Assembly (NCBI RefSeq): GCF_008369195.1
Contig: NZ_VOBC01000001.1
Span: 124,001-188,000, forward strand
From: Sporosarcina sp. ANT_H38
Lineage (GTDB): Bacteria; Bacillota; Bacilli; Bacillales_A; Planococcaceae
Direction: 5' to 3'
DNA: 64,000 nt
Shown one piece after another: positions 47,385 through 57,093 of the stretch; positions within the stretch are counted from its first letter, which is position 1, and each line of letters begins with the position of its first letter. Made by a program: the position numbers and the translations under genes. The notes under the pieces were generated by a model, which had not been told where the DNA came from, ran no database searches, and was given only the letters and a program-made list of their open reading frames with translations.

Positions 47385-48545
47385 TTAGACCAACACTCCT
47401 TTGTTTAAGTAGACTTGTTGTGCAGCTGCAGTGCCTTTTCCTAATTCAATTTCTTTGCCGATTTTGAGTAAGCCGATTTCCATCGCACTAATCGTTTGAA
47501 GGACATCTACCGGGGAACAGTATCCCATATGGCCTATGCGGAATATTTTGCCGCTTAAATGCTGTTGACCGCCTGCTACTATTAAGCCGAACTCTTGTTT
47601 AATCACTTTTCTAAACGCTTCTGCATCGAAATCTTCCGGTTTTACCGCTGTGACCGTAGGAGAGGCATCTTTATCACTTGTTAATAAAGGAATTCCTAAT
47701 GCTTGGAAAGCGGCGCGCGTCATCTTCATCATCAAAATATGGCGTGCATTTACTTGTTCGACTCCTTCTTTATCGATCAGCTGAAGAACTTGTTCCAAGC
47801 CGAATAACAATGATAGTGCGGGTGTGAAAGGGGTTGTATCTTTTAACAAGTTATCGCGATATCGTATTAAATCCATATAGTAGCGGGGGTGTGGATTATT
47901 CTCGATGATCGTCCATGCGCGTTCACTCGCTGCGATGAAAGCTAGTCCTGCTGGTAGCATAAATGCTTTTTGAGAACCAGTCACTAGGACATCGATTCCC
48001 CAATCATCCATTTTCGTCTCAACACCACCAACACAGGAAACGCCATCGACGACGATTAAAGCATCTGACACTTCACGAACTGCTTGTGCTAACTCTTTTA
48101 TAGGATTCAATACACCTGTTGAAGTCTCGCAATATGTAGAAAAAACAGCTTTAATTTCCAGGTGATTTTGTACATAACGTTTAATCTCTTGGGGATTTAA
48201 TGCTTGTCCCCATTCGACATTTAAGCAGTGAACTGTGATATTGTAAGCTTCACAAATTTTTGAAAAACGCTCCCCGAATGCACCCGTTACAATGATTAAT
48301 ACCTCATCGCCAGGATTCACAATATTTACAACTGCGGCTTCCAAACCAGCTGTTCCGCTACCTGTTAAAATAGCGACGTCTTGTGTCGTACCGAAAATCC
48401 GTTGCAGACCCGGCGCTATATTTCTAAGCATATTCGATGTCTCTTGTCCTCGGTGGCCAATCATTGGTTGGCTCATCGCTCGTTGTACACTCGGCGGGAT
48501 GGGGCTCGGTCCCGGGATTCTTAGTAGCATTTGATCTTGTAACAT
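47385..48545 (-). CDS. class V aminotransferase (alanine-glyoxylate / serine-pyruvate type), probable phosphoserine aminotransferase role
   Basis: PLP enzyme of 386 aa: IPGPSPIPPSVQRAM opening, TGSGTAGLEAAV for cofactor binding, VDGVSCVGGVETKMDDWGID and the PLP lysine in TGSQKAFMLPAG. It is not a SerC sequence, but the gene is directly followed by serA and sits behind a serine T-box, so it probably supplies phosphoserine from 3-phosphohydroxypyruvate; glyoxylate or pyruvate transamination remains possible. The start ATG 48545 is 7 nt after GGAG; ATG 48551 is only 1 nt away. Confidence 0.87.
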   Translation of the reverse strand: MLQDQMLLRIPGPSPIPPSVQRAMSQPMIGHRGQETSNMLRNIAPGLQRIFGTTQDVAILTGSGTAGLEAAVVNIVNPGDEVLIIVTGAFGERFSKICEAYNITVHCLNVEWGQALNPQEIKRYVQNHLEIKAVFSTYCETSTGVLNPIKELAQAVREVSDALIVVDGVSCVGGVETKMDDWGIDVLVTGSQKAFMLPAGLAFIAASERAWTIIENNPHPRYYMDLIRYRDNLLKDTTPFTPALSLLFGLEQVLQLIDKEGVEQVNARHILMMKMTRAAFQALGIPLLTSDKDASPTVTAVKPEDFDAEAFRKVIKQEFGLIVAGGQQHLSGKIFRIGHMGYCSPVDVLQTISAMEIGLLKIGKEIELGKGTAAAQQVYLNKGVLV

Positions 48546-48571
48546 TTTCATTCTCCTCTCAATTTTTGGGA

Positions 48572-48835
48572 TAAAAAAAAGCCTTCCTCCCCTTACAAAT
48601 AAATGTAAGGGGCGAAAAGCTGAAATACTCACGCGGTACCACCCTTTTTACTGTCAGAAAAAATAGACAGTCTTGGTTAGCATGCTTAACGCGCATGTGA
48701 CGGATAAACCTACTAAACGTTTCAGTTTATCTATTCCGGAGTGCTACTTTACTGCGAAATCACTGATTTGCACCATCCATCAGCTCTCTTGAGATTTCAG
48801 TAGATAAAGTGTGTCTCCATCAAAATAGTTAGATT
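48572..48835 (-). promoter_or_regulatory. T-box riboswitch, Ser specifier, controlling the aminotransferase-serA operon
   Basis: On the minus strand: AGAGAGCTGATGG (start of stem I, near 48777-48790), specifier region GCAC-TCC-GGAATAG with TCC (Ser) at 48738-48740, T-box sequence AAGGGTGGTACCGCG at 48632-48646, and a terminator with stem TGTAAGGGG..CCCCTTACA at 48589-48612 ending in eight T at 48572-48580. Low charged tRNA-Ser should allow read-through. Confidence 0.9.
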
Positions 48836-48986
48836 TATTATGGAATTAGAACTAATCATATCAAATGAAAAACGAATGTCAAGCACCATTTTACTTGAAA
48901 ACACGTTTTAATAAGACCAATTGCTAGAGGAATCTGGCTAGGAACGGTATTCTTTCATAAGAGTACAAAATAAGGAGTGAGTAGAT

Positions 48987-50003
48987 TTGGTTACTGATAA
49001 AATAAAAAAGTTCAATTCGATTCCTCTTTCCGTATTGGACCTTTCTCCAATAAATGAAGGTAGCAATGCAACGCAATCCTTCAAAAATAGTGCGGAATTG
49101 GCACAACATGTTGAGGAATTGGGATTCAATCGCTATTGGCTTGCTGAACATCACAACATGCCGGGCATTGGAAGTTCTGCAACGTCAGTACTCATCGGTC
49201 ATATTGCCGGTGCGACAAAACGGATCCGCGTCGGTTCGGGCGGTATTATGTTACCGAACCATGCCCCACTTGTTATTGCTGAGCAGTTCGGTACACTCGA
49301 ATCAATCTATCCAGGACGAATCGATTTGGGCCTTGGACGTGCGCCAGGTTCTGACCAAGCCACTGCTTATGCACTGCGTCGCACATTACAAAGCACTGGG
49401 GACGATTTCCCAGAACAATTAGCTGAACTTCAAGCTTATTTTGAAACCGATAGATCTGCTCGTGTTCGCGCTTTTCCAGGTGAAGGACTTGATATACCTA
49501 TCTGGCTTCTCGGTTCGAGCGGCTTTAGTGCACAACTTGCAGCAGCAAAAGGCATGCCATTTTCTTTCGCAAGTCATTTTGCACCGGCCTATACTTTACA
49601 AGCATTACAGTTGTACCATCAAAACTTTAAGCCATCCAAGTTTTTGAAGGAACCATATGCAATGCTTGGTATCAATGTTATCGCAGCGGAGACGGACGAA
49701 AAAGCGCAATGGTTGGCGACTTCACAGCAACTTCAATTCCTTGGTATCACTACGGGGATGCCGTCACAACTAAAACCGCCAGTCGACAATATCGATGAGT
49801 TTTGGTCACCACAACAACGAGCGTCTATTAAGCAAACACTGGATCCTCGTACAACAATTGTTGGCAGTCCTGAAACTGTTAAACGCAAGCTCGAAAGTTT
49901 CATTCAAGAAACAAGGGCGAACGAATTAATTATCAATACGCAAGTATACAGTCATGAAGAACGCTTGCGCTCTTATGACATTATTGCAGGTATGATGGAT
50001 TAA
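48987..50003 (+). CDS. luciferase-like flavin-dependent monooxygenase (MsnO8 family)
   Basis: Single-subunit bacterial-luciferase-fold oxidoreductase of 338 aa using reduced FMN or F420-like flavin. It opens [14 protein letters not shown] and has [20 protein letters not shown] and [13 protein letters not shown], all typical of the MsnO8/YhbW-YceB group. Substrate unknown. TTG 48987 lies 10 nt after AAGGAG. Confidence 0.87.
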   Translation: MVTDKIKKFNSIPLSVLDLSPINEGSNATQSFKNSAELAQHVEELGFNRYWLAEHHNMPGIGSSATSVLIGHIAGATKRIRVGSGGIMLPNHAPLVIAEQFGTLESIYPGRIDLGLGRAPGSDQATAYALRRTLQSTGDDFPEQLAELQAYFETDRSARVRAFPGEGLDIPIWLLGSSGFSAQLAAAKGMPFSFASHFAPAYTLQALQLYHQNFKPSKFLKEPYAMLGINVIAAETDEKAQWLATSQQLQFLGITTGMPSQLKPPVDNIDEFWSPQQRASIKQTLDPRTTIVGSPETVKRKLESFIQETRANELIINTQVYSHEERLRSYDIIAGMMD

Positions 50004-50009
50004 CTAAAT

Positions 50010-50047
50010 AAAAGTCGCGACCTTTAATTAGGTTAGCGGCTTTTTGT
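50010..50047 (+). terminator. terminator of the monooxygenase gene
   Basis: AGTCGC-ACCT..AGGT-GCGGCT stem with TTTTTG after. Confidence 0.8.
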
Positions 50048-50128
50048 TTGGAATAATCACTTAATTTAGTTGTCAATATGGTAAAATATAGACGATAGAT
50101 ATTTGTAGGGGGTTATGAGGTGGGCAAT

Positions 50129-52165
50129 ATGACAAAGACGGAAACGATTGTTGAAAACTATCATGGTACTGATGTTGCAGATCCTTTTCGCTGGCTCGAA
50201 AAGCCGGAAACTTTAGAGGTGAGGACTTGGATTGACGAGAAAAATGAAGCGACGCAAAATTACCTAGCAGCGTATCCAAAACGGGAAGAAGTTAGAGAGA
50301 AATTAACAAAATCCTGGAATTATCCGAAATACTCTGTTCCACAAAAAGAAGGGGACTATTACTATATTCATAAAAATAATGGACTACAAAACCAAGCCAT
50401 TTTTTATCGTACAACAGATTTAGCGTTGGATGAGTTCGAGGTCATTATCGATCCAAATACGTTGAATGAAGAAGGTACGGCAGCGATAACGAATCTTGCA
50501 TTCACAAAAGATGGGAATCGTTTGGCTTATGGCGTTTCATTGAATGGAAGTGATTGGCAGGAAATTCGAATCCGTAATTTACAGACGGGCAAAGACGAGT
50601 CTGACGTTATCAAATGGTGTAAGTTCAGCAGTATTGCATGGAATGAAGAGGGAAGCGGGTTTTATTATAATCGATTCCCTGAACCCGGGACGGTAGATTC
50701 CGAAGATGAGAGTAACTATAATCGCGTTTATTGGCACACGGTTGGCACAGTCCAAGAAGAGGACATTTTAACGTACGAAGACAATGAGAATAAAGAGTTA
50801 TCTTTTAATCCAATGCTCTCTGATGATTATCGTTATTTGATTTTATCAGTATGGAAAGGAACAGAAAATAAAAGTCGTATCTATTATCGTGATGAACAAG
50901 CTGATGCGGGATTTGTTCATTTATTGGCAGACGATGACGGCGAATATACGTTTATCGGAAATGAAGGAAAGCTCTTTTACTTTATAACAAATTACGATGC
51001 TCCTAAGGAGAAAATCATTGCTGTTCATCTGGATAAACCGGAGAAAGAGCATTGGGTTGATATTATTTCTGAACAGGAAGACGTCCTTACATTCGCAAAA
51101 ATCATTAATGAGCAGTTTGTCGTTTGCTATTTGCATAATGCCCATTACAAACTAAGTATTTATGATTTGGAAGGACAGTTACAAAAAGAAGTGTCTCTTC
51201 CTAATTACATTTCATTGTCTGGCGTGACCGGTAAGAAAACAGCTTCAACGATGTTCATAGGATACACTTCTTACTTGGTGCCGACGACCATTGCACGCTA
51301 TGATTTTGAAAAGGATGAATTGGACACTGTATTTAATACGTCCGAGTTATTTGAAGCGGAAGGTTTTGAGACCACTCAAGTGTTTTATCCATCCAAAGAC
51401 GGTACGCGTATTCCGATGTTCCTAACACATCGAAAAGGGTTGGAATTGACGGGTGATAATCCGGTCTTGTTGAATGGCTATGGTGGTTTTAATGTTAGCT
51501 TGACTCCAGCTTTTTCTCCATCACAGCGTATGTGGATTGAGGCGGGCGGTGTGTTTGCGGTCGCGAATTTACGTGGTGGTGGGGAATTCGGTGAGGAATG
51601 GTACAAAGCGGGGACTTTGGGGCATAAGCAGAATGTCTTTGACGACTTCATTGCCGCGGCAGAGTGGTTGATTGAACAAAACTATACAAGTAGCAAGAAA
51701 CTTGCCATTATGGGAGGGAGTAACGGGGGATTGCTCGTTGCGACATGCATTTCTCAGCGGCCAGATCTTTATGGGGCGGCACTGTGTCTTGTTCCTGTCA
51801 CTGATATGTTACGTTATCATAAATTTACTGTGGGACGCTATTGGGTGACAGATTACGGAAATGCTGAAACAAACCCGGAACATTTCGAGTTCATGTACAA
51901 GTATTCTCCGCTTCATAATGTCAAAAAAGGAATCGAGTATCCACCGACACTTGTGACGACAGCTGATACGGATGACCGTGTCGTCCCTTGGCACGCGACG
52001 AAATTTGCGGCGACATTGCAGGCGGTGCAACAAGGAAGTAACCCAATTCTTCTGCGGGTGGAAAAGAATGCTGGTCATGGATTGGGTAAACCCACAGTTA
52101 AAATCATTGAAGAACAGACGGATATGTATTCGTTCTTGTTTAAAACATTGGAGATTGAGATTTGA
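50129..52165 (+). CDS. prolyl oligopeptidase family serine peptidase (S9A)
   Basis: Cytoplasmic peptidase of 678 aa that cleaves short peptides after proline. Seven-bladed propeller N-terminal domain (about 60-400), then an alpha/beta-hydrolase domain with Ser in MGGSNGGLLV (near 534), Asp in TADTDDRVVPWH and His in NAGHGLGKP. No signal peptide. ATG 50129 follows GAGGTGGG; the in-frame GTG at 50120 is inside that site. Confidence 0.92.
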   Translation: MTKTETIVENYHGTDVADPFRWLEKPETLEVRTWIDEKNEATQNYLAAYPKREEVREKLTKSWNYPKYSVPQKEGDYYYIHKNNGLQNQAIFYRTTDLALDEFEVIIDPNTLNEEGTAAITNLAFTKDGNRLAYGVSLNGSDWQEIRIRNLQTGKDESDVIKWCKFSSIAWNEEGSGFYYNRFPEPGTVDSEDESNYNRVYWHTVGTVQEEDILTYEDNENKELSFNPMLSDDYRYLILSVWKGTENKSRIYYRDEQADAGFVHLLADDDGEYTFIGNEGKLFYFITNYDAPKEKIIAVHLDKPEKEHWVDIISEQEDVLTFAKIINEQFVVCYLHNAHYKLSIYDLEGQLQKEVSLPNYISLSGVTGKKTASTMFIGYTSYLVPTTIARYDFEKDELDTVFNTSELFEAEGFETTQVFYPSKDGTRIPMFLTHRKGLELTGDNPVLLNGYGGFNVSLTPAFSPSQRMWIEAGGVFAVANLRGGGEFGEEWYKAGTLGHKQNVFDDFIAAAEWLIEQNYTSSKKLAIMGGSNGGLLVATCISQRPDLYGAALCLVPVTDMLRYHKFTVGRYWVTDYGNAETNPEHFEFMYKYSPLHNVKKGIEYPPTLVTTADTDDRVVPWHATKFAATLQAVQQGSNPILLRVEKNAGHGLGKPTVKIIEEQTDMYSFLFKTLEIEI

Positions 52166-52827
52166 TTTAGATACGAGTCGAAATAATTATAACTGATTCT
52201 TTTGTTGTAGAAACTACAGAACTATTCGGAATAGCGGGTGGGTCTTAGTTTGGTTGGTATATAGGCACGCCTATGATTTCATCATTTACTTTTTGGTGGC
52301 GGACTTTAATGTTGGATTAATATATGAAAATGTTAGTACTCTTTTTGTTCAGCTAACGAGTTTAGTTGAATTATTAAACGTATTCAAAAAAGAAAGCATC
52401 GGTACTATAACTAACGGGTTCGGTTGTTGTGGAGAAAACATTAAACAGCGGTCTAATTGGGGACACAATTCACATATGAATTGGCGTCTCCTTTTTTGTT
52501 GTCATATCAATGCTTTAACGGGTTTAACAAATGAAATGGCACGTCAATTCACACACAAATTGAAACTACCGCATAAATTTATGCGATGCCGTTAAAACCA
52601 GGGCAAAAGGGTTTCGAATTGATGTGCTAAAAGTAATTCGTAACACTTATTTCTAGTAGGATATTGGAGTTTTTACGTTAACCTATATAGATTGTGAAAT
52701 AATTGAAATTATTCTTTATTCGACAAACTGACCAATAGTTGAATTAGTGGCGCAACTTTTACAAAAAGAAATCGTTTAAGTTAATAATGAAGAATTTATT
52801 AGTTTTGGGAGTGAGGGGAAAATCAGT
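52166..52827. other. intergenic region, no gene called
   Basis: Contains a terminator at 52459-52497 and one half of an inverted repeat, TAACGGGTTCGGTTG at 52414-52428, whose complement is at 53480-53494 beyond the next gene. A 113-codon open frame at 52254-52595 spans the terminator hairpin and lacks a ribosome binding site, so it is not called. Confidence 0.45.
52459..52497 (+). terminator. rho-independent terminator
   Basis: GGGGAC..AATTC..GAATT..GTCTCC stem followed by TTTTTTG. Confidence 0.75.
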
Positions 52828-53301
52828 ATGACAAAGAAAAAAATGCTGATAATAGCTGTCATAATACTGTTCGCCGTTCTATTAGTAAAAGTAATTAAAA
52901 AAGAATTACGGGAAGCGAATGAAACCCTGTTGAAACAGGAAGTGCTGAGCATTAAAGAATCCGCAGAGTCGGTGAATTTATCTGACGTGACTCCATTCGA
53001 ATGGGATCTCGTGTATTCGTTTGACCCATATACATCCAAAGATGCCATCTATGAAACCGTCGGCTATAAGTGGGGCAGAATCAGTGAAACAGTAAGTGAA
53101 GGTATGAATCAATTGGTTTTCATGAAGGATGGAAAAGTGGTTTGTTATGTATATGGATACCCTGCGAATAATGGATACGGCATTTATTTCATGGACGACA
53201 GTTCTACCGAATCAACACCTGCCTCTCTGCTCAGTGCACAAGACGATTTAACTTTTCAGGTTGATAGAAGAGTTGGTTATATCTATTTAATGAAAAATTA
53301 A
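52828..53301 (+). CDS. single-pass membrane protein of unknown function
   Basis: Protein of 157 aa: one N-terminal transmembrane anchor (about 5-25), a basic stretch, then a soluble domain with WDLVYSFDPYTSKDAIYETVGYKWG and a conserved-looking GKVVCYVYGYPANNGYGIYF. I do not recognise a family. GGGAGTGAGGGG lies before the ATG. It is bracketed by the two halves of a 15-bp inverted repeat. Confidence 0.6.
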   Translation: MTKKKMLIIAVIILFAVLLVKVIKKELREANETLLKQEVLSIKESAESVNLSDVTPFEWDLVYSFDPYTSKDAIYETVGYKWGRISETVSEGMNQLVFMKDGKVVCYVYGYPANNGYGIYFMDDSSTESTPASLLSAQDDLTFQVDRRVGYIYLMKN

Positions 53302-53363
53302 TGAGAACCAATTACTTAATTATCGAGTGCTTTAGTATAATAAGGATGGTAAAATACACGTCA

Positions 53364-53390
53364 AAAAAAGGCTCAGAAATCTAAGCCCTT
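53364..53390 (-). terminator. terminator of the LytH-like peptidase gene
   Basis: On the minus strand GGCT-AGA..TCT-AGCC is followed by seven T. Confidence 0.75.
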
Positions 53391-53521
53391 ATTACTTGCC
53401 ATTTGTATTGTCAATTTGCTGTTGAAACTAATGCTGATTAGTATGTTATTTACATTGCAAATAGCACTTTTCTCCCCGTCAACCGAACCCGTTATACTAT
53501 AACCGATGCTTTTTACTTGCT

Positions 53522-54508
53522 TCACTTTTGCTTGTCTTGCCTTTCCCAAATTCTGAGCGAAGGATACGGATCAAAAGCCCATTCTGTTCGTCCATTATAT
53601 TTGTACATCCCGTAGTGGAGATGTGGAGGGAATCGGCCGGATGTCCCTGCTTTTCCATAACCTGAGCTGCCCACTGAACCAATTATGGTCCTTGGTTCAA
53701 CGATGTCTCCTTCTTTCAAATCTTTATTGAAATAAGCTAAATGGGCAAAATAATGGTACGTATTATGGGCATCGCGAATGCCGACCCGCCAACCGCCAAA
53801 GTCATTCCACCCCATTATTTCGATAACTCCGTAAGATGTGGCTCGAACTGGGGTACCATATCCAGCGAATAAATCGGTTCCCTCATGAATCCTTCTGCCA
53901 CCCCATCCTCTGCTTGCCCCCCAGGTTCCACGATAACTGTAATTGTAATTGGTTGGGACAGGAAAGGCATGTTCATCCAAGTCCAATGTTTCAAAGTGTT
54001 TATATAGTTTTGCGATAGCAATAATTTGTTTAACCGTGTCTTCGCGCTGATAATAGTCCAATAAAGCCAATTTAAAATCTTCTTCAGCTTGCCCGTATCC
54101 GCTTAAATAAGTTGCCATTGTATAAAGGACGTCTTCTGCATCATTTATATTGGCTTTCCCATCTTCATTGCCATCAAGCCCATTTCCATCTGAATAGGTT
54201 ATCGATTCAAGAGAAGTATCTTTTTTATCGGGGTTAAGTGGGCCTGTCCAATAATCGTCTGAAAACTGAATGGCAACGGTCCCTTCTTTCTTCGGAATAT
54301 CATTTCGAACTTGTTGGATGTTGCGTTCAAATTGATCAACTGCCGCTAAATAATACCAGGGAACAGTAACGTTTTCAAACTGTAAATATAGACGCATTCG
54401 TTCTTCTAGAATCATTTCTTGAGTAGGCTCTTCTTTTGCTGAAACCACCGTTAAAAATAGCAATGACAATGCGAGTACATACATTGGTAAGACAAACCAG
54501 TGACGCAC
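53522..54508 (-). CDS. M23-family metallopeptidase, LytH-like
   Basis: Secreted peptidoglycan endopeptidase of 328 aa with a signal peptide (about 1-24), a helical middle and a C-terminal LytM domain carrying the Zn ligands HEGTD (HxxxD) and HLHYG (HxH). Length and layout match B. subtilis LytH (YunA), which trims peptide side chains during spore-cortex maturation. A sporulation role is inferred. The middle also holds a short DxNxDGxxN-like stretch (DGNEDGKANINDAED) that looks like a dockerin/EF-hand Ca2+ loop. Confidence 0.82.
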   Translation of the reverse strand: MRHWFVLPMYVLALSLLFLTVVSAKEEPTQEMILEERMRLYLQFENVTVPWYYLAAVDQFERNIQQVRNDIPKKEGTVAIQFSDDYWTGPLNPDKKDTSLESITYSDGNGLDGNEDGKANINDAEDVLYTMATYLSGYGQAEEDFKLALLDYYQREDTVKQIIAIAKLYKHFETLDLDEHAFPVPTNYNYSYRGTWGASRGWGGRRIHEGTDLFAGYGTPVRATSYGVIEIMGWNDFGGWRVGIRDAHNTYHYFAHLAYFNKDLKEGDIVEPRTIIGSVGSSGYGKAGTSGRFPPHLHYGMYKYNGRTEWAFDPYPSLRIWERQDKQK

Positions 54509-54650
54509 GAAAAAACCTCCTTTTATTCCATTTATATAGAATTCCCCAAATGGATTTATTCATGAGTGCATTTTTCAGGAAAACAATTCAAAATCGAATT
54601 TTAACTTACTTGATAACTGTGAGCCATATGTAGCTTAAAGGTGAAAAATT

Positions 54651-55235
54651 ATGTATACAAATGTTTTTCATTCACATAATACAGTTGAAAGCCATTACAC
54701 AAGTGGAGAGAAAAGGAGAGATGAATTGGGTATTTTAAGTGGTAATCCAAAAGAAGAACCGTTGCATTACGGAGAAGTACTCGGATCGTGGTCATTTGTT
54801 GGGGCGAATAATGGGTTAATCAGTGCTTATGAAGCATTTGTTAATCATGCAGGTGACGATGACCTCATTGAACTTTTAAAAGAAGCAATAAAAACGATGA
54901 AATCGGAAAACAAACAACTTGAAAATATCTTAAAAGAGAATGGAATTGCATTGCCTCCTTCGTTGCCAGAGCGACCGAAAGCGAAAGCGGAAGATATTCC
55001 GGTCGGTGCAAGATTTATGGATCCTGAAATCAGCGGAGCCATCTCGATTAACGTTGGACAAGCTCTCGTGTCTTGTAGCCTAGTGCTAGGACAATGCTTG
55101 CGAGAAGACCTTGCGATGATGTTCGGGAAATTCCATGCTGATAAAATGTTATTTGGTTTAAAATTATTGAGAATGAATAAAGACAAAGGGTGGATCATTC
55201 CGCCGCCGCTTCATAAGGATTCTCCTAGCCATTAA
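54651..55235 (+). CDS. DUF3231 family protein
   Basis: Protein of 194 aa with a helical-bundle pattern and the DUF3231 features GEVLGSWSFVGANNGLISAYEAFVNH-type start and PPSLPERPKAKAEDIPVGAR in the middle. Related proteins are spore-associated (CotF-like ferritin-fold bundles) and occur widely in Bacillaceae; the role is unknown. It has a terminator of its own. Confidence 0.75.
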   Translation: MYTNVFHSHNTVESHYTSGEKRRDELGILSGNPKEEPLHYGEVLGSWSFVGANNGLISAYEAFVNHAGDDDLIELLKEAIKTMKSENKQLENILKENGIALPPSLPERPKAKAEDIPVGARFMDPEISGAISINVGQALVSCSLVLGQCLREDLAMMFGKFHADKMLFGLKLLRMNKDKGWIIPPPLHKDSPSH

Positions 55236-55240
55236 CTTAA

Positions 55241-55279
55241 TGAAAAGGATCTTGTCATTAAGTTGACGAGGTCCTTTTC
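55241..55279 (+). terminator. terminator of the DUF3231 gene
   Basis: GAAAAGGA-CTTGTC pairs with GACGAG-TCCTTTTC. Confidence 0.8.
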
Positions 55280-55496
55280 ATATTGCACCATGAAAGTCGA
55301 GTATGGTGAGCTCGCTTCGGATTCGATCTATAAACGAATTGGTTTTGTTGATATTGGGAAATGGTGCATGTAGAGTATTAAATAAGTGAATGGCGTAGGT
55401 TATATATGATTAAAATTAACAGAAGATATTAAATAGTGTCTTTGTTAATGTTATAATCAATTCGTGTTAGTTAACAAAAAAATAGGAGTGAATCAA

Positions 55497-55814
55497 ATGG
55501 AAAAACTACAATCAATGGAACAATTCGACAAACTGAAAAATGAGGAGAGAACAATGTTCATGTTTTCTGCAGATTGGTGCTCTGACTGCCGAGTAATTGA
55601 GCCGTTATTACCTGGAATCGAAGCAGATTACCCAGAATATAGTTTCATCCTTGTTGACCGTGATGAGTTTATAGATCTATGTGGAGACCTTGATATTTTT
55701 GGAATCCCGAGTTTTATCGCGTTCCATAGTGGTGTTGAAGCGGGTCGCTTTGTTAGTAAAGACCGCAAATCTCAAACGGAAATTGAAGAATTTATTAACA
55801 GTCTTTCTGCTTAA
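55497..55814 (+). CDS. thioredoxin-family protein
   Basis: Small thioredoxin-fold protein of 105 aa with the active-site motif WCSDC (CxDC rather than CGPC) and the cis-proline in FGIPSF. It resembles YdbP-type thioredoxin-like proteins. AGGAGTG at 55484-55490 is 6 nt before ATG 55497. A decayed FAD dehydrogenase gene follows after 20 nt. Confidence 0.85.
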   Translation: MEKLQSMEQFDKLKNEERTMFMFSADWCSDCRVIEPLLPGIEADYPEYSFILVDRDEFIDLCGDLDIFGIPSFIAFHSGVEAGRFVSKDRKSQTEIEEFINSLSA

Positions 55815-55834
55815 TTGAAGAGGAGCGCTGCGCG

Positions 55835-56218
55835 ATGAAATATAATGTCATTGTTGTTGGTGCTGGTTTGGCAGGATTAGTTGTGACTTCAGAACATACA
55901 ATTGTCGGTAGGAAAGTGCTACTGCTCGATCAGGAATCGAAAGCCTCTCTTGGCGGACAAGCTTGTTAGAGTAGCAGCCCCATATAAACTGCATAATTCA
56001 CCAAAAAGACCGTTGATTGCGTTGTGTTTACATATTGACAATCGAAAGACACTTGGTGGGCTACAAACTGATTTAGTAACCTGACGGGGAATTCGATTTC
56101 GGGTCTTTATGTCGCAGGTGAAATTTCAGGATTTTGCGGTGCTCATGGTCAATCCTTGGGGGCTGTATTTTTTCCGGAAGACAGGCGGGAAGGGCATGTG
56201 CAGACTATACGCGTGCGT
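55835..56218 (+). pseudogene. wrecked FAD-binding dehydrogenase gene
   Basis: The remains of a ~550-aa flavoprotein of the fumarate reductase / 3-ketosteroid dehydrogenase type. The start is intact (AGGAG, then MKYNVIVVGAGLAGLVVTSE, a dinucleotide-binding motif, up to SLGGQA), then a TAG. Further along come RKTLGGLQTDL, SISGLYVAGEISGF and LGGCIFSGRQAGRA, in different frames. Most of the middle is deleted. Confidence 0.85.
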
Positions 56219-56250
56219 ATGAATATACTAGTTATAAGGGGGATAAGTGG

Positions 56251-56955
56251 ATGAAACCAGTTATTGGTATAACGACAGATGTTGGGGAAGACGGGAAAAG
56301 TATATTAAAAAACACATATGTGCAAGCCGTTATTCGGGCTGGTGGATTGCCGATGATTGTTCCGGTTGGGGTAGAGGAGGACGTTGCTCAACTGGTCGCA
56401 ATGCTTGATGGTATTCTATTGTCTGGGGGAAGTGACATCAATCCGATGTTGTTTAATGAGGAGCCACATGCACATCTCGGAGAAGTTTCGCCAAGCAGGG
56501 ATTCAATTGAGCTTGAACTTACGCGTAGGATGCTAGAAACGGGCAAACCGATTCTAGGTATTTGTAGAGGACTTCAAGTGCTGAACGTTGCTGTTGGTGG
56601 AACGGTGTATCAAGATCTTCATAAACAAAACGACGGACCAATTCTCCAGCATATGCAAAAGGCACCCAACACGCATCTTTCCCATTATGTTCAAGTGGAA
56701 AAAGGAAGTTTGCTTGAATCGATTGCGGGGAGTGAACGCATTCAGGTGAATTCGTTTCATCATCAATCGTTAAAGGATGTACCGCCATTTTTCAAAGTTA
56801 CCGGTGTGGCGAGCGATGGAATTATAGAGGCAATTGAAAGTACGGACAAACAATTCGTATTCGGCGTTCAATGGCATCCCGAAGCATTGTCGGTAACTGG
56901 AGATGCTATTTCCTTACGGATATTTGAAAGATTTATAAGTGCGTGTGCTAACTAG
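56251..56955 (+). CDS. class I glutamine-amidotransferase-like hydrolase (PuuD / peptidase C26 family)
   Basis: Protein of 234 aa with the gamma-glutamyl hydrolase fold: KPVIGITTDVG opening, DGILLSGGSDINP, nucleophile Cys in GICRGLQVLN (about 105) and His/Glu in QWHPEAL (about 209/211). Such enzymes hydrolyse gamma-glutamyl bonds, for example gamma-glutamyl-GABA. AAGGGGGA precedes ATG 56251; the longer upstream frame belongs to the dehydrogenase pseudogene. Confidence 0.9.
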   Translation: MKPVIGITTDVGEDGKSILKNTYVQAVIRAGGLPMIVPVGVEEDVAQLVAMLDGILLSGGSDINPMLFNEEPHAHLGEVSPSRDSIELELTRRMLETGKPILGICRGLQVLNVAVGGTVYQDLHKQNDGPILQHMQKAPNTHLSHYVQVEKGSLLESIAGSERIQVNSFHHQSLKDVPPFFKVTGVASDGIIEAIESTDKQFVFGVQWHPEALSVTGDAISLRIFERFISACAN

Positions 56956-57062
56956 TGTGAATAAAGTAAGGACAATGTTGTTATGGATGGAAACAATCTT
57001 CTCATAGATGATAACAGCGTTTATTCGAAAGAAGACAACTCTGATGGAAATTCGATTGAATA

Positions 57063-57093
57063 GAAAAAGCTGAGCTAAATGCGCTCAGCTTTT
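57063..57093. terminator. bidirectional terminator
   Basis: AAAAAGCTGAGC taaatgc GCTCAGCTTTTT between convergent genes. Confidence 0.92.

Noticed and set aside
52254-52595. 113-codon plus-strand frame
   Set aside because: It runs through a terminator hairpin, has no ribosome binding site and its composition is not protein-like.
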